Origin: Symsagittifera roscoffensis
Lineage: Eukaryota > Xenacoelomorpha > Acoela > Convolutidae
Assembly: GCF_963678635.1 (NCBI RefSeq)
Contig: NC_087070.1
Span: 2,161,289 to 2,225,288 of the forward strand
DNA: 64,000 bases
Direction: 5' to 3'
The translations under genes were made by a program, and so were the position numbers. Below, piece by piece: positions 11,128-20,600 of this stretch (position 1 is the stretch's first letter; each line of letters starts with the position of its first letter). The notes under the pieces are model-generated. The model did no database searches. It saw only the letters and a list, made by a program, of their open reading frames with translations, and had not been told where the DNA came from.

Positions 11128-11340
11128 CTAGCTTCCACATCACCCGGCAGTTTTGAACAGTGCAGCGGAAAACTCTCTCCTTCTGTCGGCGGGATCTGGA
11201 ATAAACCTGTGATTAGCTCGATTGAATTCCGAGAGCACAAGTGCGCTGTGTCCTCTGTCAACCACATGTTTGTTGCCACACTGCGATCATCAATCCTTAA
11301 TTTTTTGTGGTGGATGGATCCCTTTTCCGATTTTTGTCTC
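11128..11340. other. Balanced-composition segment open on both strands
   Basis: The plus strand reads ASTSPGSFEQCSGKLSPSVG onward to about 11,340 without a stop. The minus strand is also open from 11,279 to 11,079. Composition suggests former coding DNA, but strand and family cannot be decided. Confidence 0.2.
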
Positions 11341-11382
11341 TGTGTATGCAGATGTTTGTCTCTCTGGGTGTTTCTTTGTGTG

Positions 11383-11460
11383 TGTGTGTGTGCGCGCGTT
11401 TGTGTGTGTATTTGTATGTGTGTGCTTAAGTGTGTTGGTTGTATGCGTGTATGTATGTTT
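11383..11460. repeat. GT/TGTA microsatellite
   Basis: An imperfect (GT)n run contains GCGC and TGTATG interruptions. It creates artificial Cys/Val frames on plus and His/Thr frames on minus. Confidence 0.85.
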
Positions 11461-11517
11461 CATAAAACCAGGCAATCTATACCGCTTCAAACACACCAGT
11501 AACTGCTTCGCATAAGT

Positions 11518-11715
11518 TTGCTTAACAATGACCATGTTCCCGTTGCGTTGTTTGTGAGGCAAGGGAGTAATTGCGAATACACCTCGTTGAACCCTCTTGT
11601 AGCTCCGATTTCTGCGCGGAAACGCCTATTTCTCGAAACTATCTGGTGGTGTTTAAATGGTGAACAAAGAGTGGGACGGCCCCTTGGCAGACAAGTTGCA
11701 CCGCAGATTCATTGA
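11518..11715 (+). other. Short open frame, balanced composition, unknown
   Basis: A 65-codon frame begins at a TTG (not ATG) at 11,518 and has unusually even composition (…PVALFVRQGSNCEYTS…). No domain is recognised. It may be a remnant of the same unit as the segments at 10.6-11.3 kb. Confidence 0.2.
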
Positions 11716-12356
11716 TTGACACTCAAATTTTCCAATTTTAGGTCAGCTCTGGATCCATTGTTGCTTTCTTCATTTTTGACCGGAAGTGGTTGAACTGCCA
11801 ATGTTCGTTGATATCTTATTGATTGTTGCTTTCTATCGCGCCCACACAAACACCGTTCTAAACGTTAACTTATATTCGTCTTTGGCGAAATCTGCAAGTT
11901 GGCCCTCGGTGAAAGCATGAATCTCCTGTGGCTGAGGTTGAGCCAAACATGTTCGATGACAACTCATTAGATGTTTTTTGTCCTGTAGGTTTCTGTTGTA
12001 ATTAAAAACCAATTATGTTAAATGTCAACACGCGTTCCTACTTGCAAAATAGGGTTAACGACTAGGTTGGATTTTAAGCGGCGCTTCTTGCTACGTGTCT
12101 AAAGGGTAAAAGCCAGAAAGCTCTGAAGCTGAGATTTTCTGAAAAGTACACGTTGAATAACAGCAAAACAGTCTTTCCTTGGTTGAACTGGATAAGCAAA
12201 CAGCCTGTTTATATCGTCATTCGGGTAGCCAAAGTTCTGTAAAAGGCATCAGTTGACTAATATTTTCTTGCATTGAGGTGTGTTATGCGCAGATACAAAA
12301 ACTAGAGGTGTGACTGCTTACTCCATAAAAAAAGTTGGGTCAACGCCGCCTCGTTT
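11716..12356. other. No supportable gene
   Basis: I see only short frames and ordinary AT-rich sequence. An acceptor-like CCAATTTTAG occurs near 11,741, but no exon model follows from it. Confidence 0.3.
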
Positions 12357-12359
12357 TTG

Positions 12360-12440
12360 AAAACTTCAGCGTCGCTTTCCAAGCCAAAGAGGAAATCTAC
12401 CGAGAAAACTCGCATGGGTGGTCTGATTTTTGATCTGAGC
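12360..12440 (+). CDS. Candidate exon upstream of the foldback element
   Basis: An open, Lys/Arg-rich segment (ASLSKPKRKSTEKTRMGG…) ends GATCTGAGC/GTGAGT, a consensus donor at 12,441. Forty bases later a pyrimidine-rich acceptor (CTGTTCTCTGCAG) ends at 12,480. The following exon-like sequence is interrupted after 11 bp by the inverted-repeat element at 12,492. Removing the element and one TA keeps the frame open for about 17 codons in phase with this exon. The 40-nt intron would be very short. Start and function are unknown. Confidence 0.25.
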
Positions 12441-12491
12441 GTGAGTTCAGTGGTCTTTTTATTTTTTCTGTTCTCTGCAGTTTCAAATGAA

Positions 12492-13663
12492 TACCCTAGT
12501 CGATCAAGGGAGGTTATCTTGCAAGATCTTGCAAGAATCTTGCAAGATTCTTTTAAAGAGGATGCATCTCTTTAAAAGATCTTGCAAGATTCTTGCAAGA
12601 TCTTGCAAGATAACCTCCTTTAAAGGTAACCTTTTTTTTGCAAGATCTTTAAAGATACAATTTTTTTGGGCAAAAACAGCTTTACACGCGAAGACAACCA
12701 AGTAGCGTTCGTGGAAGAAGGAAGCAATCTTAGCTACGCATACATACACACAGCCCGCTAGGCGGTTGCCCCCAGAAAGCTTCTTTTTTTAAAACTTTTT
12801 TTTTGTGATAGGCGGCTATCTTCAAGTTTTGATCGACTACTTATACCTTAATCTCTCAAAATAGGAAAAACGCATTTGAGAAGAAGTCGTTTGTGATGAA
12901 AGCTTCACTTTCCTAGAACATAGCCAATCGAAGATTGCAAAGGAGTAATGAACGCAAGTAAACATTAAAAAATAACACTGACGTTGTTGAAAAATCTCAA
13001 CTTTCAAAACTCAAAGAAAAAAATAGAAGCCCTTTAAGCTCTTTAAATTTCTAGAACAATTTATGATGGGCGCTTTTTTGATAACATGAACACGACTTGA
13101 GAAAACTGGATCAATAAGTAAAGTTTTTATTCTCTGGAAATCAAAAAAGTAAATTCCACTGTCAAAACTAGAAATCGATAGTCGAAAAAACTAAATATCC
13201 CCGGTTTGAACTAATTAAAGCAATTCGTCACAAAAATTTTTTGGCCAATAATCCTTCAATTTTCGCAAACCAGTAGCCGCAATAATTGCGAATAAATTAA
13301 AAAGATTTGATTGGTTGATACTTTTAACCTCATTGAATAAATTAACAACAAATATGCGACTACTTTTTAACGCATGATTTTTGTCTAATTTTATTCGTTA
13401 AGCATTTATTTAAAGTTTTGGATTCTCGTTCTAGAAACAATTTTTTTGATCTTACACCTAATTTCTGTTATTTTTTTTGTGTTTTTCGACAGAAATTTTG
13501 GGATGGTTATCTTGCAAGATTCTTTCAAGATTCTTGCAAGATAACCTCCATCTTGCAAGATCTTGCAAGATAACCTCCATCTTGCAAGATCTTGCAAGAT
13601 AACCCTCTTTTGCAAGAATCTTGCAAGATCTTGCAAGATAACCTCCCTTGATCGACTAGGGTA
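12492..13663. mobile_element. Foldback-type nonautonomous element with 46-bp inverted ends
   Basis: The ends are exact inverted repeats over 46 bp: 12,491-12,536 (starting ATACCCTAGTCGATCAAGGG) and 13,619-13,664. The flanking TA is present on both sides (12,492-93 and 13,662-63), as in TA-target elements. Both ends are built from the perfect 10-bp palindrome TCTTGCAAGA, repeated at least six times at the left and several times at the right, separated by GATAACCTCC-type spacers. The interior (about 12,660-13,500) is AT-rich with no transposase frame. This fits a MITE or foldback element mobilised in trans. The superfamily is not established; a TA duplication suggests Tc1/mariner-like but does not prove it. 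Confidence 0.75.
12511..12616. repeat. Near-perfect long hairpin within the element's left end
   Basis: 12,511-12,548 and 12,579-12,616 are exact 38-bp reverse complements. The arms extend inward through TCTTTTAAAGAG/CTCTTTAAAAG with one extra base, leaving a 7-nt GATGCAT loop. An RNA copy would fold into a hairpin with arms of about 50 bp. Confidence 0.8.
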
Positions 13664-13664
13664 T

Positions 13665-14085
13665 GTCTTGCCCTGAGAAGGCTATGTCCTTTATCCGAGA
13701 ATAAGCAAATGGTCGCACACCTGAAGAGACACTTACCTTTGTTTCATCATTTTGGAACTTCGGATAAGAACATAAGAACAAAAAGGAGACCCTGGAGTTT
13801 GTTATTGGAGAACCAAAAACGTCCTCAGACTTTTCAATTAGAGTCATTTCTAGTCAAATGTAAGCAATGGGCTGCAGGGAAGCATGTGAAGAAAAGCACT
13901 CGCTTGTCATCATGTTTGCCTTTTTAGTACGGAATGATTTAGAAAGACATATCGACTGTATCCAGAGCCTTTCTGAAATAGCCTTCGGCACTCGTTACCC
14001 AACTGTTTTGGACAGGCGTCTTCGAATAATTCGATTGTTCAATCTCTTTCTTTGCCTGAAACACGAAAATCACTGCGTCATCTAG
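13665..14085 (+). other. Open segments right of the foldback element, possible frameshifted exon
   Basis: Two overlapping plus-strand frames, 13,709-13,927 (…KRHLPLFHHFGTSDKN…) and 13,867-14,085 (…VRNDLERHIDCIQSL…), read like one protein with a +1 shift near 13,925. The composition is protein-like (Leu, His, Arg, Lys, Cys) and not AT-driven. No family is recognised. It may be the rest of the gene broken by the element. Confidence 0.22.
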
Positions 14086-15100
14086 CTCCGTTCAATCATT
14101 CATAAAGAGTTTGTTATATTTGGTTTAAGATGAGCTTTAGTTATTACAGTGCATTAAAGTAAATTGATTTTTTAGAACGAAAGCTGGTACACATCGCTAG
14201 TAGAAAGCAAGTACATATGCTAGATTTACAAGTCATGTCATCTTTTGTACAATGTCTAGCATAAGTGATGCCAATACTTAACTCGTGCCCCATCGTCGTT
14301 GGGATTTAGTTAAAGAACAAAACAACTAAATGAAAATGACGATTAGGCTACTCAAACATAAAATTAAGATCAGTTGAAATTTGGTTGGCATTGAGTTTCT
14401 CTTATTTTAACTGCGTCAAGCTGAAAAAGTCTAAAAACAATGCATGATCAACTCAGCAACGTTTTTTGGCTCGATACATCAATGTTTCTGAAAACGTCCA
14501 GCAATAATTCGTGAACTGAAAAAACAAATCTTTAAAAAACAAGTCTGTAAAACTTGTTTTTACATTGTGAATTAAGCATAAGAGTGGTTTTACGAAGAGG
14601 ACTAAAAACTGAAAAAGAGCCAGCATTTGATTGATGTAGATGAAGATATATTTTTTTTCAAATTGTTTTTTCTTCATACTTTACAGCAACAGCCATCCAA
14701 TTAGTTATAATGGTGAGTAGAGTTACATGGAAATTGAATGTGCGAGCGATAGGAGGAAAAACCACGAACTTTTTTCTCGAGCAATGTTTAATCATTTTCC
14801 CATTTTCTTCATCACCTTCAAAAATCATTTTTACTAAACTTTAACTCATGTTTATAAGTAACTGCGTGGTTTTTGTTGTAGAAAAGGCGTTTTCATAGTG
14901 ATTTTTATAAGGACATTAGGCTAGTAGAAAAGAGCAAACTTTTTTGTGACGGGTTATTAGGTTTGCGTCTTCTGGTGTGCATATTGGAGATTTTTGTAAG
15001 GTTAAGAAACGATCAGTAAAAACATTCTTAAAAAGTAGTTCATATGATCGCGCGTCAAGGTGAAAGTCATATCCATAATCCGTTTTTGCAACCTAATCAA
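14086..15100. other. No supportable gene
   Basis: This is AT-rich DNA with no repeat partner in the window and no convincing frame. It forms the left boundary of super-block 1. Confidence 0.35.
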
Positions 15101-15344
15101 TTTTTTCCTCATCTGAGTCATTTTCTGGCTGAAAGTAAGGTATTTTTATTGTCATCCAACCTTCCCTAGGTAAGTGAATCTCATTTTTCATGACTCATCA
15201 TTTTCTTCCTTCTAACTTTACAGAATTTTTTTTTGCTGCTCTTTCGCTTTCTAATCCCACCCAGAAATTTTTCTCATTGTTCACATTTAAGGCGAGTGAA
15301 ACAGTAGAATACCTTTGTTTTCTTCATCTGTATTTTTTTACAAG

Positions 15345-15483
15345 ATGTTTTCCAAAAGAATCATAGCTGCTGTTGCCTTCATAATGCTAGCAGGGATACC
15401 AGCACTCTTGTGTGGAGAGCAACAATGTTACATGTGCAATAATCCGTGTCCCAAAGGCCAAGTGTGCAGCATCGGTCACAATG
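15345..15483 (+). CDS. First coding exon of a Cys-rich secreted peptide gene, copy 1
   Basis: The ATG at 15,345 follows TTTTTTTACAAG and opens 46 codons plus 1 nt, ending AATG/GTAAGG. Residues 1-24 or so form a classic signal peptide: MFSKR, then a hydrophobic core (IIAAVAFIMLAGIPALL) and CGEQQ as a likely cleavage zone. The mature part begins CYMCNNPCPKGQVC (C-x2-C-x3-C-x5-C). Upstream, CTAG/GTAAGT at 15,170 and CTTTACAG at 15,223 mark a probable 54-bp 5' UTR intron. The product is probably exported and disulphide-bonded; its role is unknown. No good Cys-rich terminal exon is seen downstream in this block. A weak short alternative is at 16,055. Confidence 0.6.
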
Positions 15484-16054
15484 GTAAGGTCTTTTTCCTT
15501 CCCCCTTATCATCAGCAGATTTTTTACTTTGTAAAGTTTTGTTCACATTTCTCCCGATTATAATCAAAACTTGCATGCCGACCAGTAGCGTGCCGAATAG
15601 GGGAAGAGTTGGGTTGTTGATGGGAGGGAGGGGGGAAGGGTTGGCTGGGGAGGGGTTGGCGGCTTTTTTTCGGTATAACTTTACGAAAACCACTTTTGGC
15701 TGACCAACATCACAAATTTTCTAAAGACGCTTTTGGCGTCAATTTATTTAATTTTGAAGTTGAGCACATGCCGAAGAAAGGCAAGTTTTTAGTCAACATT
15801 TTCCAAAAAATGCCTAATAGCGACTTTTTTTGCTTGTCTTTTGATAAGCTTGCCCGTGGCGCAGAATTTTTTTTTACAAAATAAGGTCTATACTAATTTC
15901 GGATAGCTCGGAAAATCAAATTGATCAACCAAAAAAGTCCGTTAAAATCAACCTGGAAAAAGTCCGCAAAAAGTCCTGATTACCAGCGAGCAGTTTCAAA
16001 TGACATAACACAAAGTTCGAAACTTCGAAAGTTATATGCTGCTTTTGTTTGTAG

Positions 16055-16092
16055 ACTGGTGCGCTGCAATGGGAAAGGGCTTGCTTCACTAG
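16055..16092 (+). CDS. Possible short alternative last exon, copy 1
   Basis: TGCTGCTTTTGTTTGTAG precedes 38 nt that continue the phase-1 end of the exon at 15,345 and stop at TAG (…DWCAAMGKGLLH). The paralogous position in super-block 2 (40,464-40,501) has the same acceptor, frame and stop. Six of seven base differences between them change the residue, and divergence is like that of non-coding flanks, so this may be chance. Confidence 0.2.
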
Positions 16093-17340
16093 CAGTTATA
16101 CAGATTTCTCTAAGCTCAGAACCTAGGGTAAAAGTGCTAAAAAAATTTTTTTTCATTCACAAATTGCACAACTAGAGTTTCGCATTTTTGGGAACACTGT
16201 TGGTATTGTGGAGTTATGTACAAACGTTCAATGATTCAATCAGTGTAAGTTAAAGGACCAAATAATCATAATCACCACGCGGGCTGAAATTCCCAAGCAA
16301 GTCCAAAACAAAGTTTGAGTATAGATACGAACGAAATATAAAATCGGCGCAAAACTCGGTAGCCTAAACTTATCAGTGTTTGTAAGGTAGCCATGTATTC
16401 TTAATATATAGAGTGATACACATGGATACCCAAAACAAAGTCTGGACATCGATAACCAAGAAAAAAAGTGTTAATCATCGACATTCGCATAGAGATTTAA
16501 ATAATACATTGTCTATTTCGCTAACCTATGGGAATTTCAAAACAAGCGCTTTCTTGATGCGTTAAGCAACGCATGCACAAAAAATTGTCATCCAATCCAG
16601 GCACTTTAAAACGTCCATAATTGACTGAAATTATCAGATGTTTTTTTTTGATTTGTTGACAAAATTTTTCGCGCGAGATGGTTTTACCCTTTCAAAACTA
16701 CCATGTTCAATAATTTGAAGCGTGAATTTTTCATTCAGCATAGTGGTTCGAACTTTTTTCTTCTTTTTGATAAGCAGGACGGCTCTTTGCTCTTTTACAC
16801 TCCCCCTCACGTTTCAGTTTCAGTTTTGAAAAATTAATTTTCTATGTCATAATGCAATAAACCTTTTCATGGCGAACATTTTAACTACTTTGAACAGTTG
16901 TGCAATTCATATCTTATTTAGCAACATCAAGTTTTCAGACATAAAATTACGTAAGACAATGAAAAGAGCGCAAAGTTTGAAATGTGGCGGCAAAGGGGAA
17001 AAGAGCCAGCAGGATGTACGTTAGTTGAAAAATAAAGAAAGACGATTCAATTCATGAATTTTTGGGAATCAATATTTTCAACTCACTTCACAATCTCCAT
17101 TTTGTGATCAAATGAACTTTTTAAATTTTCAACAATTTTTTATGTTAATAGTATTTGAACAAACTCTAATCATACATCAGAAGCTGGCTGAACGCATAAG
17201 CAACTCAGCAACATCAGCTACTAAAAATATTTGACTAAAAATTGAAGTTAGACATACATAAGCTTAAATTTAAGATTCTAAGGATAAGGGTTTTCTTAGT
17301 TTTAAGTAAGATTTTGGGTAAAAACTGACACTAAAACAAG
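16093..17340. repeat. Flank of the BEL element within super-block 1
   Basis: Largely homologous to 40,500-41,410. A segment of about 370 bp (roughly 16,680-17,045) is missing from super-block 2. At 17,025-17,370 lies one member of a five-copy dispersed repeat (others near 28,400, 41,090, 55,800 and 58,530) marked by CAGAAGCTGGCTGAA and GGGTTTTCTTAGTTTTAAGT. No coding frame is supported. Confidence 0.55.
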
Positions 17341-17357
17341 TTTACGAAACGCATAAA

Positions 17358-17651
17358 CTATAGTGATTTACGGGTGCGAGAACGGGTGCTACCCGGGAGT
17401 TTATGATGGGTCCGGTATACTCGCTTGTTGATATTGGTACAACAGCGTAACGTACAACGCCGCAATTGCCGTAGATTAACGTAGTGCAAATCGCGTTTGG
17501 GTCCAAATCGCGTTCGGGTCCAAATCTTGTTCGCAAAGTCTTCATCAATGGTCAACGGTGGAAAGTTCACACAGCTTTGTCCTAACAAAAAATGGTTCGG
17601 TTTCAACGCTTTGAGATTGTTAGCATCGCAAGCTAAACGATTGCTCGACAA
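17358..17651 (-). pseudogene. BEL/Pao integrase C-terminal region, copy 1
   Basis: The frame contains ALKPNHFLLG followed by PPLTIDEDF and KIW, the usual end of BEL/Pao integrase (L-T-P-N-H-F-L-L-G, then a P-P and a W before the tether to the C-terminus). It joins out of frame to the catalytic core just upstream on minus. In the living element this protein inserts cDNA in the nucleus. Confidence 0.65.
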
Positions 17652-17789
17652 GGCAAACCGTGGTTTGGATAATCTCGTCCGTAGTTCTCTAAAAGCTAAA
17701 AATGAGTATACAAAAACTTATTTTGCACTACGGAATGGAATAATAACTTGCGAACGTCACTATGGTGTGAAGCGCTGAGTGGGTTGAAA

Positions 17790-18150
17790 TTTCATGTTAT
17801 TTCAGCTTGAACGAGTAGCGCCGGTGCATTCTTTTTCAAGTTCTGGATGCACAAAACACTTTGCCTACGAGCCGACAAATTTTGATTCATTATCAGACTA
17901 AAAAATACTGGGCGGTCCGCGTCTAGTAATGAAGCGCTCAATCCGCGTGACGCAGAAACTGGAAGGAACAACTTGTATGTGGAATTCGCGTGTTGGCATG
18001 CACGTAAATAGCAAACGCCAATGCTTTTTGGAGCTTTGCTTGATTCTAACAAAAAAAGTCGTAGTACCCAACTGCACAATTGGTGAATGGCGGTTGCCGA
18101 TAACTCAAACGTTCTTCCGGTAAATCAACCATCATTGACTTAAATAATTT
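17790..18150 (-). pseudogene. BEL/Pao integrase catalytic core, copy 1
   Basis: Minus-strand frames give DLPEERLSYRQPPFTNCAVGYYDFF, shortened here to its key parts: D-L-P-x-E-R, P-P-F and G-Y-Y-D-F-F, matching the M-A-D-L-P…P-P-F…G-V-D-Y-F-G-P start of the BEL/Pao integrase core. Further on, LLDADRPVFF and a degraded S-D-N-G-T-N-F region are seen, then WNFNP. Several frames are needed, so it is inactive. About 220 bp of this core (roughly 17,861-18,080) are deleted in copy 2. Confidence 0.6.
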
Positions 18151-18710
18151 TGCCTTTCAATTTCGACAAATAAAGCAAAGGTGATCGATGGAACAGGGGC
18201 AACGCGGAGCCCCAAGACAGTTTAATCATTTTGTAAAACTTTCCGAAGATGATCATGAATTGATCGTTATGCAGCATATGAAGAAACGTTAGAAGTAGGA
18301 ACACGAGAAAATGACGGCCATCCAAGTTTATTGTATGCTTGGACTTGAAGTCGACCAGGGAGGGGCGGCAGATACGGTCAGTGGAACATAAGACACGCCC
18401 GGGGCCAAAGATATGGCAGAAAGAAGCTATTCGGCTACTTCTTGAAGAGCTGACTGCTACTTAGAGCTTTCCTTTTTCTTGGAAATGACTCTGACTGAGA
18501 TTATCAAATCAAATTGTCTTAAGAGTTTTTATAAACTCGAACGGATCGATTATTGAATTATTTGTTCGAATGTTTTGGTGATGGGATGGTAACCTCAACA
18601 TACAGCCAGTAAATTTAAGTTTGGGAAATGAATACCGGTTCGTTACTATTGTGTTCGAAGGGAAATTTGAAGCGTGTTCCGTTTCATCGTTGATCATAAA
18701 AAATATTCTT

Positions 18711-18953
18711 TCAGACAACCAATGGTCGGGTAACGGCTAACTCCGTTTTTAGTGGGCATTTAGTGGGCTTGAGGAAGTGGGGGACTTTGACCCAGATGCT
18801 ATCTCTCGAAGCATCCGCAGCATTGCTACTTGTACCAGTATCAGCTGGGTTATGATTTCTCGATACTTGAAACCTTTTATCGCCAGTAACGAATTCAAAA
18901 GTTTTGGTGATGCCATTTTTAACAAAAACCAGAAGTATGTTCAATGAATTCAT
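18711..18953 (-). pseudogene. BEL/Pao RNase H-integrase linker, copy 1
   Basis: The frame carries FQVSRNHNPADTGTS…DSIWVKVPHFL. In BEL/Pao polyproteins a V-P-S-x-x-N-P-A-D motif followed by S-R…L-W…G-P-x-F-L marks the segment between RNase H and integrase. The Asn-Pro-Ala-Asp and Trp-Val-Lys…Pro-His-Phe-Leu residues are all present. Confidence 0.6.
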
Positions 18954-19612
18954 CCATTGGAGAACCGTTTTTCTGTCCGTTCATCCGAAAGTACAATAAA
19001 TTTTTATTAGCTAATAGGTTTCACGATCTGTTCTCAGTCGGCTTGTTAGGGGTGTCGCTTTTTCGTGGGAGCGACTCCAGCTTTACTAAAATAAAACTAA
19101 TTGCGTTCATTGGTCGCAACGCGCACAAAAAAAATAAAAGACACAGAAGACATCTCCTGAGCAGTCTTCAAACATTTGCAATTCTATAAAATTGACGAAA
19201 CAATCAAAATGAGCACAAGAGTTTGATGGTTTACCCAGAACTGGCTACCCAGTAGACCCTTGAAGAAACCTTTGCTGCAGATCATCAAGCAAAAAGTCTT
19301 CCCATTGTTGACCAGATGTGCGACATAGATCTTTTGAAGAATACGAGTGCGGCCAGTGTACGGAGCTACAAGGCACTTGGATTCATAAACATAAGCAACA
19401 AATCAGAAGATTGTGCGTTGATCAAACTTTTTATTGATTTCTTGATTAAATCCGCAACCTAACACCAAAAAATTAGCGTCTTGGTTTCTTTTTAGACATT
19501 GGACATGTCGTGTTCTCAAGAGTAAGCAATGTCTTTAAGCGGATCGACTTTGCCAGCATCGTGATACCTTCCAGCTGCCAATCTTGAAGCGTTGCTGATA
19601 AATTTGGTTATT

Positions 19613-19849
19613 TTAAGTCTTCCTACAAAAACAAAGATTCACGAGTTTGGAACTCAATTGATTAGCATCCCTGGAGCCCGCTAGTGAACCCAGAGAGTAA
19701 TCCGTATAAAAATTCTCGAGGATGGCGTTTCCGATTGCGTGATACGCTTCGAGATTATCGGGGGCGTTTCGCTGGAGTGCAAAATTTGCAGAGTTTTGTG
19801 AATCTCGAGCTCCAAAAGTGTGCCTAGTGTAGTGAAAAAACACTCTCAT
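19613..19849 (-). pseudogene. BEL/Pao reverse transcriptase, copy 1
   Basis: The frame reads FFHYTRHTFGARDSQNSANF, then ALQRNAPDN and NFYTDYSLGSL, matching the BEL/Pao fingers/palm order R-x-T-R-H-x-F-G-A…S…A-N-F-A-L-Q and the Y-x-D-D active site. Here the second catalytic Asp is Tyr (YTDY), which would abolish activity. The same change occurs in copy 2 (YMDY), so the damage arose before duplication. Confidence 0.7.
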
Positions 19850-19989
19850 CCTTTGTTGGGTCCTCCCGCCACAAAAAATATCAAAGACCTTTGATCGATC
19901 GGTACTACACCAACTTGAAAGAAAATTTCTTCTGCGTCAGCGGAAACCTCATGTATGAATTGATAGAACCGTAGGAAAACTCGTAGTAT

Positions 19990-20600
19990 TTTTGTAGCAG
20001 ATGAAGATCAAGCACAATTGACGGATTCAAAGAAAATCCATGACATTTTGATGAACAATACAGTACTCTCATTTTTTCAGTCTAAGTGGGATATGTCACT
20101 CGATGAAGTGGTAAGTACCTTTCTCGGGCAGTGGAATTTTGTGGGTCGGGTGGACCAACAGGTTAAAAACGTATCTTTTTTGAGATCATCCATCATGATC
20201 TTACTATAGATGTGTTTCAAATTGAAGTCTTTGTCTACTATTTTTCGAATGACTTTAACTGCGCGAGAGCGGAGTAGTAGTTGTTCGGCAATTGGGTTCG
20301 CTCTCAACCCAGAGCATACTAATTATCACTCTTGGTCGCGATAAGATGACAAATCTGCGATATGATTCAGAGAAATTCTGTGACAGTTTGATGCAAAATT
20401 CAGTGCCCATCACAATAATTTTTCAGTCTTGCTGGGATATATCACTCGATGAAGTAGTAAGTGCAATTCTCGAACAGTGCAATTTTGTGGATCAAATTGA
20501 AGTCTTTGTTTACAGTTTTTCGAATGACTTTAACTGCGCGAGAGCGGCCGTAACATTCAAAATCATACTACTGCTTGAATTGATCGACTAATAAATTATC
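19990..20600. repeat. Internal tandem duplication of about 310 bp
   Basis: Sequence starting near 20,015 (GACGGATTCAAAGAAAATCC…CACTCGATGAAGTGGTAAGT) is repeated from about 20,345 (GACAAATCTGCGATATGATT…CACTCGATGAAGTAGTAAGT). Super-block 2 has the same pair at about 43.77 and 44.08 kb, so it is older than the block duplication. Confidence 0.65.

Noticed and set aside
11209-11515. Cys/Val-rich plus frames and a Thr/His-rich minus frame
   Set aside because: They are translations of the GT microsatellite at 11,383-11,460.
12487-12749. Frames with repeated Cys-Lys-Ile-Leu
   Set aside because: They are produced by the TCTTGCAAGA palindrome array of the foldback element.
12491-13664. CRISPR-like array at the TCTTGCAAGA clusters
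   Set aside because: The units are palindromic, unevenly spaced and located at the ends of an inverted-repeat element in a eukaryotic sequence.
17497-17778. 93-codon plus-strand frame
   Set aside because: It is the complement of the BEL integrase C-terminal region, where the minus strand shows clear family motifs.
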